Below are positions 1-12,760 of a stretch of 64,000 bases of DNA, piece by piece. The position numbers and the translations under genes are program-made. Each line of letters begins with the position of its first letter. Within the stretch, counting starts at the first letter, position 1. The stretch comes from Pyrus communis. Its lineage: Eukaryota > Streptophyta > Magnoliopsida > Rosales > Rosaceae. The stretch covers positions 7,570,121 through 7,634,120 of the forward strand of contig NC_084817.1 in the NCBI RefSeq assembly GCF_963583255.1, given 5' to 3'. A model generated the notes under the pieces. That model did no database searches. It had not been told where the DNA came from and was given only the letters and a program-made list of their open reading frames with translations.

Positions 1-2073
1 TGGCAGAGCAGTTCGACCATGGTAATAGGATATGTGAGGTGAGAGCATAAATTGAATATATTTTGCGTTGGCTGGTTTTATTTCATTATTGATTGCCTTT
101 GCCCTTTGGTTTTATTACAGGAGATTGAGCTGAATAAGGCCCAGTGGAGTGCTCTCTTTGAACCTTATCTCTTCTTTGAGGCGTACAAAAATTATCTACA
201 AGTCGACATAGTTGCAGCAGATGTTGATGACTTGCTGACGTGGAAGGGATGGGTGGAATCCCGGTTTAGACAGCTTACCCTGAAGGTAAATGGTTTCTTC
301 TGGAGTTGTTTTGAAAGCTTTTATAGTGGTTTTCCTCTTAATGTTTAGCATTTTATCTCCGTGCAGATAGAGCGAGACACGAAAGGGATGCTGCAGTGCC
401 ATCCATATCCTAAGGAATATGTCGATCTATCCAAGCCATGCCCGCACTGTGCTTTCTTTATGGGTTTGCAGAGGAAAGAGGGAGTGAGAGGTAAAGAAGG
501 TCAGCAATTTGATATACGTGGAACAGTCGATGAGTTCAGGGAAGGAATAAACATGTACATGTTCTGGAAACCCGGGATGGATATATATGTTTCTCATGTT
601 CGCCGGAAGCAGCTTCCTCCCTTTGTTTTCCCCGATGGGTGTAAGCGGCCTCGATTATCAAGGCATGTAAGTCAGCAGGAAGAAAGAACTTATGAAGATT
701 CTGCAGGTTGTAGTTCTGGGTCTGCGGAAAGACATACCAGGAGGAAAATTGATCATAAAACAGAGGATGTGAGGGCAATCAAACTCGAGAAGCAGACGTC
801 TGTTAGTTCACAATTGATGGAGTCTGTGGCCCCAGAAAGTAGTACAGGTGGAGCACCTGATACCAGCTTCAGTAACAGCATTAGGTTAGAGTGTCTGGCA
901 ACTGGAGATGCAGAAAAGAAATCTGATAGTAGATTGCCTGTTGGACAGTTAGAGAGGGAAAGGGGAAGTGTTGCAGACATGAGAACGGTTGATAATGTTG
1001 TGCACGAATCCAATACTACAAATGAGTGCACATCTGTGCATGTTCCTGAATTTCCCAAAGTCAGAAATGAGGTCAAGCCTTCGCAAGAGGATTATGAGGT
1101 AAAACCATCTGAACAGTTGGAGAAACCTCTTTCCTGGAAGGAGCTGGTAATTCCATGTGCAGCGTCTATCTCAGAGTCCAAGGAAACATGTGAGATGGCC
1201 TAAATAAGGACAGAATTGGAAATGTGCATTGGCTGACGTGCAGAATATGGAGGCTGACTCTACTGGAAGACTGCTGAATTGGACAGCAGATGCTATTGAT
1301 GTTGACCAAGAACTAGTCAAACCATGTACTCGGAAGATGGGGGTGGAGAATGCTGAATGTGCATTGGGGTCACTTCTATCACTCAAACTCAATTGTGAAG
1401 CGAGTTACTTGATTTGTGAACTCTGGATTAGGAATTGTACCAGATGGAAGTGAGAAAACTGAAAGTTATGGAGAAGAGAGAAGGGGATATTTGCAGGATG
1501 ATTCACTTTTGGAATTGGCAGAGTTGCTTGGGAAATGGCGCTTTATAAATGCGAATAGGGTATTTCAAAATGCCTTGTCAGAAGAGGTTAAGGTTTTAAC
1601 ATAAACTCTCTTATACATGTTTTCTCGATTTTCCTTTTTTTAGCACAGACAATGTCTTTAACTGGTGCAAATTGTGGTGGCAGGTTCTGCACCACTATAC
1701 GTGATTTGTTCCCAGTAACTTTAAAGTTTTGTGTACCCGTAGTGTTTATCTCATCTCTTTTCTCCAATACATTTTTAGGAACCTGAAAATTCTTTTTATT
1801 CTCGATCTTGTATTGTAGAGCCGGCTGTAGCAATCGGGAGTACCGTCAATTTTGAAGATGGAGCTAGGTCAGGATCTTTTCAGAGGCCAACAGTAAGGCA
1901 TGCATTTGAAACTCATAATATTTTTTAAACAAACCATTATATCTTTATACTGGCCTGTTTGGTGGCTCTTTTGCAACAGGTGAAGTCTGAGGTCATTGGA
2001 ATGACCTTTCAACTTTCGGCAAGAAATCATTGATGGAATCTCACTTTTCCAAGGAAAAAAAGGTAGCACAAGG
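1..2073 (+). CDS. PAPS: Nuclear poly(A) polymerase, 3' part of gene, tail frame-broken
   Basis: Partial gene; the catalytic N-terminal part lies left of the window. Poly(A) polymerase adds the poly(A) tail to pre-mRNA in the nucleus. Clear exons are 1-38, 121-285 and 367 to about 1200, with GT..AG introns at 39-120 and 286-366. They encode the RNA-binding region, with the motifs FEAYKNYLQVD, WKGWVESRFRQL and CHPYPKEYVD followed by FREGINMYMFW, typical of plant PAPS. Beyond the TAA at 1201 the PAPS-like tail continues only if the reading frame changes, near 1201-1230 and again near 1395-1415. Exon-like blocks follow at about 1781-1890 and 1981-2073, each with splice-site-like borders and with another frame change near 2015. 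The RNA-binding part looks sound. The low-complexity tail is either decaying or ends early at 1203. PAPS family is certain; the paralogue is not. Confidence 0.8.
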
Positions 2074-2450
2074 GTAAGTGCCATTTTAACTGGTGGATTT
2101 CATTACGTTTTCAAGGTGTGTGATGCCCTTCCAAAGTAGTGTGGAAGTTTCATCCGTGCAAAAGAGAATACCGCATGGCTTGGTCCGTCTGCGTATGATC
2201 TTCGGCTTCAATGTGGCCTGCTAAAGTTTAAGCACCATGAATTCATGAAAAAGTGTCGTTGCAGTCGCCAAGAACCCTGTTATTTGAGCTGTATAGATTT
2301 GTATGGAAGTCACTTTTATCAGGGCAAGAGTTCATCAAGAACTGAAATGAGCAGGCTGTGAGGGGTTTTGCTTTCTTATTGTCTATATATGCACTCATCA
2401 AATTTCTGGAGTCTGTACAACCCGCCATTGTAATACAGATTTTTAGCAAT

Positions 2451-2478
2451 TCTCTCTCTCTCTCTCTCTCTCTCTCTT
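2451..2478. repeat. (TC)n microsatellite
   Basis: An uninterrupted run of about 14 TC units between the poly(A) polymerase remnant and the receptor kinase. The rest of 2074-2718 shows no coding potential and probably holds the two converging 3' UTRs. Confidence 0.9.
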
Positions 2479-2718
2479 TGGAAACAAAAGCTCGATTTTC
2501 TCACGATATCGAAACAGTAGACCAAGTGAACATTTACTGCAAAACTGAGACTTAAAAGCTTATGACTAAAAGTGTTTACAATGCTTCCCTTCTCTTATGT
2601 ATAAAGCTTTACTGATCTTGAAAGTTGAAACTAGTTGGAAATTCGACATGGAACCCCTATCGATGCTTTCCCGCCGGCATATATTCGTGTCAAGATTTCT
2701 TCCCAATTATTATGTACA

Positions 2719-5700
2719 TTACACACTGTAAACTAAGCTGTCGTCGTGCGCCTTACTGCGTTTGTAACTGGAAAGGTACGTGCCAGTGCTGAGGAGGGGA
2801 GAAACATCAAAGTCACTTCCCACCTGTCTCACTTCAAAACCTTCCGACGGACCATGGCCGCGAAGAATGTGCAGAACTTCCTTCATTGAAGGACGGGTTG
2901 AAGGTAATGTGCTGGTGCAGATGAGTCCTAGTTTTAGCACGGTGCCCATCTCTTCCAAGTAACACGGTTTTGCGATCTCCCCATCGAGGGCATCAGTTAT
3001 GGTCTTTCCCTCGCTGTATTCCCGCCATACCCATTCTGCTAGGCCTGTATGCTCATCTCCGCGGTTGGGTTCTCTCCCGGTTGTTAGTTCCAGGAGTACA
3101 ACCCCGAAGCTGTAGACATCTATCTTTTCGTTGATTTTCGTTGTATAAGAATACTCTGAAAAGCAAAATGTCATACAATGTAAGTAATGTTCGAAAAATA
3201 TGAATGCAAAACAGACCAATTTAAGCTCTTACCTGGTGCCATGTAGCCGAAGGAGCCTGCAATAGCGGACATTGTGTGATGATCTCCGTCCTTGGAAAAA
3301 ATCTTTGCTAGTCCAAAATCTGCTATTCGAGCCTTGAATTCAGAATCCAACAAGATATTGCTGGACTTCACATCACGATGAATTATCGGCGGAGAGCAGT
3401 CATGGTGCATGTAACACAAGCCTTGTGCAGCCCCTATCGCAATCTGCAACCTCGTCGGCCAGTCCAAAACAATATGATTAGCCACACCCAGGCCTGATGC
3501 TGGTCTTCTCCTCTTCCCATGTAGCCACTTATCGAGGCTCTGATTTGCCATGTACTCGTACACAAGAAGCTTTGAATTGTCACTTGAAATGCAGCACCAC
3601 AACTTAACAATGTTCGAATGGCGAATTGTCCCCAGTATCTCAACCTCAGCAATGAATTCTTTCTCAAGCCTCTCATCCAATCTGTTGGTGTTACAAATCT
3701 TTTTCACCGCGACATATTCACCCGGGCAGTTGGTGCTAACCTGATAAACATTCCCTGAACCCCCACTTCCAATGAGATTGGTATCCGTCAAACTCGCCAA
3801 CACGTTGAACTCTGTGAGATTCAATCTGTGGAATGAGGTGAGCTTCCATGTTGCCAAGTCCTGACCGCGCTTTCTCCTCCAGTAGTCTCTGACCACGAAA
3901 AAGGTCAATAAAACAGTAACAAGGAACACCGCAATGGGGACTAGAATCATGGCAAGGACTTTCGAGGACAGCTTGTGGGAGACACGGACTTTGGTGTAAC
4001 AACCGGGAAGGTTAAGAACTGGACTATTGGCGCAAAGATTCGAATTGTTCAAGAAACTGTTTTCATACGCGAGATTATCAAACACATCTGGGATTTTGCC
4101 GGAAAGCTTGTTGGAAGACAAGTTAAGAGAACTGAGAATCAAGTTGCCGAACTCAGCTGGGATTTCGCCTGTGAATTGGTTCTCGGACAAGTCCAAGTAT
4201 AGCAGGTTAGGCAAAGAACCAATGGCTGCTGGAATGTGGCCCGAAAACGCATTTCTCGAGAGGTTCAAAGTATTCAAGGATTCCCATGAGATGATCTGAG
4301 ATGGTAATTCGCCCGAAAATTGATTCCCGTCAAGCAGCAGAGTGTTCAGCTGAGAAAGACTAGTCAGTTCAACTGGGATTTTCCCCGAAAACAGATTTCC
4401 GCTCGCCTTAAAAACAACCAAACGTTCCCAGGACGAAACTTGAACCGGAATCTCACCGGAAAATCTGTTGTTGCTGATTTCCAGCCTGGACAGATTCCAA
4501 GCCAGCTTGCTGGCGGGAAGCTGACCCGAAAACAAATTGTCACTCAGCATCAAACTCGACAGAGTTAGTCCGGTCCAAACTCCGAAAGGAACCTCACCCG
4601 AAAAACGGTTGTGGTAGACCTTCAGCGTCCGCAAAGAATCACAATTTCCAAGCCCTTTGGGCAACTCTCCGGTAAGATTATTAGAGAACGCAACAGCTCT
4701 TTGCAAAACTCCTCCACTGCATAATTGTTCCGGCAGAGAGCCGCTCAGCTGATTCCCGGAGACATCAAAAGCTTCGAGCTTCGAGTGAAGGCCTAATTCC
4801 GGCGGCAAGGTCCCGTTCAACATGTTCTGAAAGACCTGAAATACCTTCATCGCCGGAATTAGGCCTAAACTCTCCGGAATCCCACCCGTTAATTGATTCG
4901 AAAAAAGATTCAAAACAGTCAGATTCTTTATCTTCCCAAAATCTTGTGGGATTGAGCCGCTCAAATTGTTCGTAGACAGATCAATCTGAGATAAATTCAA
5001 CGCCTCGACAGCCAGTGGAATCTCCCCTGAAAATTTGTTGTTAAAGAGTAACAAGTCGCTCAGATTCTTCAACAAAAACAACCCACCTGGAATCTTCCCT
5101 TCCAGATTGTTCCTCGCAAGATTCAAGTTCTCGAGGCTCGAGAGACCTGAAAAACTCTCCGGAATCTCTCCGATCAAGTTCGTATCCGTCATCCACAAGC
5201 TCTTCAGCTTCTTCAAATTCCCGAACTCCGTTGGGATGCTGGCCGCAGCCAAGTTTCCGTTATAAGGCATCTCGAATATTTCGAGATTTGACAAGTTCCC
5301 GATCTCCGGCGGAACACTCCCGTTGAACAGATTCGAATAAAGCTTGAGTGTCCTCAGCTCCGTCAGCCGGCCGATGGCCGCAGGAATGTTGCCGGAAAAA
5401 TTGTTTCCTCCGAGGTCCAAGTACTTAAGAGACGGCGACATCCGGTAGATATCGGGGGGAATTGGGCCGACAAGGTAGTTCTGCGAGAGGTCAAGGACTT
5501 CGAGATTCGAGCAGTTGTAGAGAAATTTCGGGAACTCGCCTGGAATGTAATTCCAGGCGAGGTGGAGCTCTGCTAGGCGTGGGAGCTCGCAGACGGCCTC
5601 CGGGATTCTCTCCGTGATGTTTACATCGGGGAGGGAGAGCCCAGTGACCATGCCGTTTGTGCAGTTGATCCCCGGCCAATCGCACGGTGAGGAGGAGGAG

Positions 5701-5849
5701 TTCCACGATTGGATGAACGGTGGATTTCCCCATTGTGCTTTGATCTTGAGGAGGATTGACTGCTCTGTGGATTGTGAAATTACGATCAAGGGTAGGGAGA
5801 TGAGGAGGAGGAGAAGGGAGGATGGGAGTGGCAGGGGTGTTTTCGACAT
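2719..5849 (-). CDS. HSL3: LRR receptor-like kinase, HSL3 (At5g25930) type, complete
   Basis: Plasma-membrane receptor kinase of the HAESA-like group. The Arabidopsis HSL3/NUT protein perceives CTNIP/SCREW peptides. Exon 1 is 5849-3233 and exon 2 is 3155-2719. Joined they give 1,017 aa, and the splice rebuilds the APE motif, since the Glu codon is split by the intron. Order: signal peptide (residues 1-25), N-cap with SSPCDWPGINC, about 20 leucine-rich repeats, one membrane span (about 630-653), then a kinase with GSGGSGNVY, catalytic Lys near 716, HRD at 824-826 (an RD kinase), DFG at 844-846, and YSFGVVLLELTTGRE in exon 2. All catalytic residues are present, so an active kinase is expected. 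The 5' neighbour region is gene-free; the gene converges with the PAPS remnant. The match to At5g25930 runs along the whole length (recognised from memory, not searched). Confidence 0.93.
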
Positions 5850-5923
5850 TTTATGTGGCTTAGTTCGTTTGCTCCGGTTGGGTGTTTTACCGGGAAAATG
5901 TGGGAGACGAGAGGCAACGGCAG

Positions 5924-5932
5924 CTATTTAAA
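5924..5932 (-). promoter_or_regulatory. TATA-like box of the HSL3-type gene
   Basis: The plus-strand text reads ctatttaaa, giving TTTAAATAG on the gene strand, about 75 bases upstream of the start codon at 5849. Position and composition suit a TATA box with a short leader. No other promoter element stands out. Confidence 0.4.
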
Positions 5933-6054
5933 CTTGGTTGGCTTGGACCGCGGGATTATATGCGTTTCTCCGTGTAGAAATGCCACCCACAATGGCCAAA
6001 ATTACATTATGCCACTGACATTGATTTAATGATAATAATCGTGTCGTTTTAGTC

Positions 6055-6480
6055 AACTTAGAGGTTTATTTTGACACGCATCAAATGGAGCTAATAAGTA
6101 AACCTGACAACGAGTTGTGTTTTGTTTCGTTTTTGTGTATTATCCGTTATTTTAATGTATTGTGTCGTATCAAATTCGTTATTTTAATTGGTTATTAATA
6201 GGTGACCAGATAAAGACCCGATCTGTTAACACGTCATGTTATTTTATGTCGGATTAACGGGTTGTACAATAAGTTGTCATGTTTAATGTCTAGATCTGAC
6301 AAACAATATCTCAACATGTTCTTAACAGGTGACCCAATAATGACCCGAATTGTGAATGAGTTCTTAATGGGCCACACTATAATGACGCGAATCGTTAACA
6401 AGTTGACTCGAAATCTATTATTTTTGTGTCATTTGGTGTCGAATCAACAGATCGTGTAAAAAATTTCCAAGCCTACTAAT
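6055..6480. repeat. hAT-like repeat debris with GTGTCG/TTAACGGG text
   Basis: AT-rich DNA with repeated gacccga, ttaacgggtt and gtgtcg words, ending in caagcctac. The same vocabulary, starting with the complementary end taggcctag, occurs at 40459-40625. I read both as fragments of one dispersed nonautonomous DNA element; the left end here was not located. Confidence 0.45.
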
Positions 6481-6611
6481 AATCATATGTTTAGGGAGAA
6501 ATTGAGAAAAACAATTACTTGGTATGGCCTTGTTTTCATTTTCTTGTCTCTTGTCTAAGGAAAATATGGATCGTTTAACAATATTAAGGAAAACCTTTAA
6601 GGGAAGGGCTT

Positions 6612-6985
6612 CTTTTTTTTTATTTTTTATTTTTTTTATTTTTTTTTTAAATGAGGATTAGTTATACGGTCCACACCACATCGAACTTTAACGATCCGAA
6701 CCATCTATTTTTCAAGTTCCACCTTATAGATCATCATTGCAAATATATTAGACAAATCGAAAATATTTAAGACATCTAATTGGGTTCAAAGAAATGAATG
6801 AATATTTTGTTATACAAGAAACAATGAAATTTGATCTTGATAATTAAATAAGCAAATGATTTTGGATTGAATTTGAATTTTTGCAAAGATGATCTATGAA
6901 TCAAGGCTTACAAAATAGACTATTTGGATTGTTGAAATTCGATGTGATGTAGACCTCACACCTAATCTAAAGATCCCTTTGCATA
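6612..6985. mobile_element. MITE with long terminal inverted repeats, 8-bp TSD
   Basis: About 50 bases starting at 6652 (aggattagttatacggtcc) reappear inverted at the other end (ggtctacatcacatcgaa on the opposite strand). The octamer aagggctt occurs at 6604-6611 and 6986-6993 and can be read as an 8-bp target duplication, which points to hAT. A poly-T tract lies just inside the left end. A related copy sits at 24606-24917. Confidence 0.6.
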
Positions 6986-6993
6986 AAGGGCTT

Positions 6994-9310
6994 GCAATAT
7001 TAAGTAATAAAGCAAAATCTAGGGGCTGCGAATCTCTATCTAGTAAGATTTAATTATAATATAATATTCTTGAAGAATATTTCAATTAAAATTCATTGTT
7101 TGATTAGTTTGGTGATGTAATGCAGTTACTAGTAGATTGTGAAATATCGATAACAAAGCTTATATTCTAATACTAATGATTATGTTAAGCTGCGTATGTG
7201 AGTTTTACTAATCTTTTGATATGGCGTGAGAAGACAAATTAAAAATACATTTTTTTACATGTTGAAAGAGATATTTATTTAACATTTTGATAAATTTTTT
7301 CAATGTGACGGTGATTAGCTGAGTAGCATATTTCGTCCATAATCCCCGAGCTTACGAAAAGTGACTGAGAGGCATATGCGTGAATACGAAAAGGAACATG
7401 GGCCTTTGCTTTATTTTGTATTTTTTTTATTTTTTTATTTTTTATTTTTGTTATAAAGCATTTCTTCAAGGTTGATGCTATTCGCACACCCTTTATTAAA
7501 TTTTGTCTTCTAATTTTTTTAATTCATTCAATTCAATAGTCAAAAATATATGCAAGGTAAAAAATGATGTGTAAATATCTCTTTCTCCAATATCCTTTAA
7601 GCCTATTTCTTATTTTATTTTTTTTAAATTAATGATCTTCAATGTCTACGTTCAGTTTGTGTCAAAAGTCAAAAAGAGTACAAATTCCACGAACTAAAGG
7701 ACAATGGCAGGTGACTGGAAATTTCGTACATGGGTTACTCTTTATATTTTTTTGTAGGGTTATTCTTTATGTTTCCAATTAGTTTTGTTATGAAATTTTA
7801 ATTCTTTTATGGTATTAGAGTAAGTGACCTACATGTAAAGTTTAACAGTCATATGTGCTCTACATCATCCAGTTTATGTTGACGATATATGTGCCTTGAA
7901 AATTCTCCACACATGAAAATGCATGTGAGGATATGAAGATAACGAAGTCACATCGTTGAGGGTTGGCTCCTCGTACTTCCTTATAAAATCTTTTCATATT
8001 GCAATTGTTTTTATGGTGGAACCTCAACTTTTTTTTTCAGATAATTTGTTTGTAATATTAATTTGTATTTGCCCCTTGAATTTGTATGCAATTGCCAATT
8101 CCCCCCCCCCCCCCTCCTCCCTCCCTCCGAACTTTAATTTTAGCTGATTACTCTCTTAATTTTTTTTTTTTAATTTGAGAATTTTCTCACTGAACTTTTG
8201 TAATCAATATGGTCTGGTCATTGACTAATGTGCATGATAGTCAAAATATGTCCTTTTTCAAAAGAACTTCATAAAGATTGAAGACCTCTCAACTTTTGGG
8301 CACACTCATTGCCACGGCCGCCTATAGCAATCAATTGAGTGGAAAAATCAAAGAGCCAATCACTTAACAAGACTAAAAGCTTGAACCAAAAAAAGACGAT
8401 AGATTAAAAAGAAAGAAAAATGAAACTAAATAGATCTAGTAAATGTTACACAACAAAAAAAAAAACCTAAAAGCTTTAGCATTCAGGGGATGCAGTAATT
8501 GAAATCCGACCTTTTATACTAGATAAGTCGATAATGTATATCAAGTAAATTATATATAACATAATAAACGGTGAATATGTTATGTAAGTCGGAAAAAGAA
8601 AATGATTTGAAAATAGAGCATGTACATATGCACTTTTGGTGGCTGAATATGTAGTTTTCGGTTGGTTTGGAAAACCAAGTCCCCTACCCATAGAGCATCT
8701 CTTGAGCAAAACGGTTGAATTTTAAGCATATGCTTTAGAGAAACATGATGGGCCATGCATCTAGAAGGGATGACGAACTTATTTAGTTGGCGGCGTAAAG
8801 AACAAACTGATGGTCCATGCATCTAGAAGGAATGATGCACATATTTTGTTTGTGGTTTAGTTTTGTTTATTATTTGGAGCTTTTGAAGGTTTGTATATGG
8901 TACAATATAGAGGGTGAACAAATATTATTTTGTGGTGGAGAATTGGCAGTGTGGGTAGTCGGCTGCTTCTGGTTTTTGGGAAGCTGCGGTGGGTCATCTC
9001 TCACCTAAGCTTTTTTTATGAGTTGTGCTTTGTTTGCATAAGTAACGTCTTTGTTTTGTATCCCAATTCTTAGGATTTTGTAGTTCGTAATCTGTCCGTT
9101 TTGATTTCGCATAATGGATGTTCCTTGCCATTGACAAAAAAAAAAAAAAAAAAATCGTCTGCATCACATACAAGTTTCCTTTCTATATTAACATTACATA
9201 TATTTGGTTGCAGTATACAACATCCTATTGAATTTCTTGCTAACATTGTTTTGTCATAGGCTGATGTTTTTTGGGGGAGAATTGAAAATATTAGAATAAC
9301 CAACATGAAT
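6994..9310. other. Gene-free spacer
   Basis: No protein-coding gene supported. Contents: T-rich tracts (7420-7450, 7610-7625, 8161-8172), a C-run with CCT repeats at 8101-8127, an A-run at 9134-9154, and a short direct duplication of ccatgcatctagaagg at about 8753 and 8815. The open stretches here are short and lack homology I can recognise. Confidence 0.7.
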
Positions 9311-9315
9311 GTGCC

Positions 9316-10794
9316 TGATGGGGATTTTACCACTTGCAAAAGTAGGGATAAAAACACTTAAAAATACTTGCAAAAGTACAAGATTATCGTAGTATAACAG
9401 CTCAAGCAAGATCGTTTTCCATAGGGATTGAATGAATAATTTATGTAAATACCAAATCTTAATTAACTATTTGAAAACAAATTTTGGAAAATGCTGATTT
9501 TATGATCTAAAATATTAAAAACGAATTTAATTAAAAATAATAATTAAATAAATTGGGAAAGTAAAGAAAACAAAAGAAAATAGTTTTGAATATCAATTTG
9601 AGCACTAGGGTTCCGCAGTCACCTTAACAATTCTAAATAGTTCTTTCAATTACTTATGAATTACACATTCATATGTCGAAGGTTAGGTTTTCCTAAAGTA
9701 TGCCATACTTGGAACCTCCAACATAGAACGTATATCTAACATGCAACCCGTCCGTGACGATCGAATGTGAACATGCAAGACTCATTAAGTTTTATGAAAA
9801 CCTTTTGAAAAACCATAGAACCCTTAAGACGTGTCGTCCATTCTAAGAAGTTACACATATTAACCACAAGAAGCCAATGCCAATTTCAGGGACAGCCCTC
9901 TGCCAAAATTGCATCAAATTATTTTTCTAAACATCCTAATGGTGACCAATCATCAAGACAATTAGATAGTTTAAAAGCACATTGATTAATAATTCAAAGT
10001 ACTCATGTATAATATCATAAGCAAATTGAAAAGAAACTATATATTCTTGCTAAGGCTCGTGGCCTCGCCCTAGCAAGCGAAACTAGTTACTAACAACCAT
10101 AAAACAAAATATTATTAAAAACATAGATAGAAAACACCTTGAAAATAAACTTGAATCGTCAAGGCTCTCTAAAGCCAAAGTATTGCGTTCTTCCCCTCCC
10201 ACCCCCCCCCCCCCACCTCTTCTAATGGCTAAAAAGTCTTATTTATACTACTAGAAAATAAAACCCTACCTTGAAGAGGTCTTAGTATAAAACTAGGAAA
10301 CATAATTAAACGATAAAACTGAAAATAAAAAGTTTCCTATTTGAACTAGAATTCAGAGTTCTCAGAAAATCACACTTTTGACCGACCAAATCAACTCCGA
10401 TTTGGTCCCAAAAAGTCTCTTTTGAAATCTGAAGACGTCCCCTATAAATTCTCAGAAGGAATCTTCCTCAAAATACACCATCTTGACCTCCAAAATACCC
10501 AAAGAGTCCAAAAACATCAATCTGGGAAAGCTGCGCGTTGGGCCTTAATTTCATCACCATGTTCAAACGGCTTCGTAGAAAAATCTGGAATTTTGATACA
10601 ATTATCTTGAAAGGCACACGAACATCCTCCAATTAGAATCACTCCAAAATTCATCTGTTTGATCACTTTTTGCTCCAGAGGAATTTGAACGTCTTACATT
10701 GAAAAACATCACAAAGTATCAAAATTCTACTAAAATAACCAATAAATTAATACTTAGAATAGGGTAACATATATAGTAAAATATCGACTCATCA
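9316..10794 (-). repeat. 3' LTR of the LARD-like element
   Basis: 1,479 bases, collinear with 14318-15747. It carries a C-run near 10200-10215 and a block of about 29 bases near 9940-9970 that the other LTR lacks. Other differences are scattered single bases. Confidence 0.85.
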
Positions 10795-10810
10795 AAATAC
10801 CCCCAAACTT
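10795..10810 (-). other. Polypurine-like tract
   Basis: On the minus strand the bases just before the 3' LTR read AAGTTTGGGGGTATTT, a G-rich purine tract in the place expected for plus-strand DNA priming. Confidence 0.55.
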
Positions 10811-12239
10811 AGATTTTTGCTTGTCCTCAAGCAAAACAAAACTCAAAAACAAAGATAAAAACTAGCAAACTAGCAAACTTTATTAAAACTCAACTAAGAC
10901 AAAATTTTCATCTTCAAGTTGCAATCCATAGAAAACATTAAAAATTAAAACATCTTTCCAAAAGTTCCAACGAATCTCACCACAGAGTCTAAGCCATTTA
11001 GAATCAATTAGAAAAGAATTCATGAACTTCCTTTGGTGTAAAGTGAACCAACATGGCTAAGGAGACTCAACTAAAACCCTTACCTCTCGTCCTTCTTTAT
11101 TTCACTCATATTAACTTTATATAAAAAAAAAATTATCTTTTCGATTTTTTCTTCTTCCATTTTTTTTTTTTTTTTTTTTTTTTTTCAGTAACAGTAGTGG
11201 TCGTGCAATGTCAGTTCACTTAAGCTTTCGATCCAACCCATGTAGCGAGCTTTAGGTCAATGACTCCCAAACCACAAAGGCTTTAGGGCACTAGGTGTAG
11301 AACACCCCTAAGGACTTATTAACTCGAGCTGAAAAGGCTACGAAACCAACTAACCACCCTACCTCATGCCAAGACTCTACCGTTTGACGTGAGAATCACT
11401 GTTTATCAGGCAGGACTAGCCCAGTTACTAGGCAAAGCCTCGGGTGGAACAATTATTACTTTATTTATAACAATAACTAACTTTACTTTACTTAGAACAA
11501 AAATTAAAAATTACTTAGATGAAAAGCAAGTGTTTCAATCTCACTCCCCACAAACCATGTTGATGTGAATGTGCAAATTTTCAAAGTATAACTCATGAAT
11601 TCGTGTCTAAGCAACGATAAATAGAAAAAACTCTATTATGGGATTAACTTTCATCATGTCCATTTGTTCTAACGTTTAAATTAATCTATGGATATTAACT
11701 TAAAATTGGAAATTTTTTAAACTTTGACTCAAAAATTAAAAATCTAAAAATTCTTATTTCCCACCCCTAAACTTAAATCACTGTGGAAAAGAAAAGAAAA
11801 TAAAGAAACAACCTTACAAAGAAAACTAAATATTAAAACGAAACCTAACTAAACCTAACAATAATTAAAAGATACGAATGACAAACGAAATGAAAAGTGA
11901 CAAAATAAATAATAAAGAAAGAAAAGAAAAGAAAAGAATGCACCTGGTTTGAAAAACAGCCTACGCTTAGCATTTGACAAGGGGCCTGATGCAAACTGCA
12001 AAGAAACACGGAGCATGAATGGCAGCCCTGGGAACCAAAAGCAATTGGGCCCTGAAATGACCCATGCACTGATTTGAAACCAGCCCACGTGATTGCAAAC
12101 ACCACGAACGCAAGTCACATGCTTGGAACACGCGCAATACACATGGGTGACTGAAACCCTAAAGTTCCACTACACAAATGAACACACACCCTTTTGCCAT
12201 CATTTGTCATTGCTAAGAGCCATCTCGAGCCCAGAGCCA

Positions 12240-12760
12240 AACGGCTTTCCAACCTCTAGCCTCCATATTTCTCCAAAGATGAGATGTCTCTCTCACTGTC
12301 TCTCTCTCACTCATCTACAACACAACAAAGAGAGGTTCATGGAGTTCGTCATGTCTGCAAGCAGAGTTGCAGGCCTCATTTCCGTTCGATCCAAAAGCCG
12401 AAAGACGCAAAGGTAAAACTCTCCACCAAACTTCTATGTTTCAGTTTCGATTTGTGCATTGCAGTAAAATAAACCAAAACTAACACATGCATGTGGTCTT
12501 TATCTGTGCAAGGAAACTCGAGTGACAAAGAGAAATCAAGCACCGATTTGTGGCAGAACAGTTTTGGTAGAGTCCCCAAACTTATGCCGTTGTTTCTTCA
12601 TCTGAATCTGTGGAAGGAAGTCACTGGATCTGTGTATAATGCGATGCATCAGTATACCGCCCTTTGGAATTTGTCTCTGTGTCCATGTATCATGTATGAC
12701 TGTATTTATTTTGCATGTCTCCTGATTATGATTGCTGGGGAAAATCTGCGCAAAACTTGA
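12240..12760 (+). pseudogene. Possible captured two-exon host gene, antisense inside the LARD
   Basis: A stretch that looks like a plant 5' UTR (CT-rich, 12280-12320) leads to ATGGAGTTCGTCATG at about 12340 and to a basic peptide ending at a good donor (AAAG/GTAAAA, 12413). After an intron-like gap, a frame at 12511-12760 encodes residues such as DLWQNSFGRVPKLMPLF and a hydrophobic C-terminus. The phases of the two pieces do not join cleanly and the acceptor is AAG, not CAG. It therefore looks like a decayed copy rather than a working gene. It runs opposite to the element. I do not recognise the protein. Confidence 0.35.

Noticed and set aside
4027..5265. Plus-strand open frames opposite the receptor kinase
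   Set aside because: They are complementary-strand shadows of the leucine-rich repeat code.
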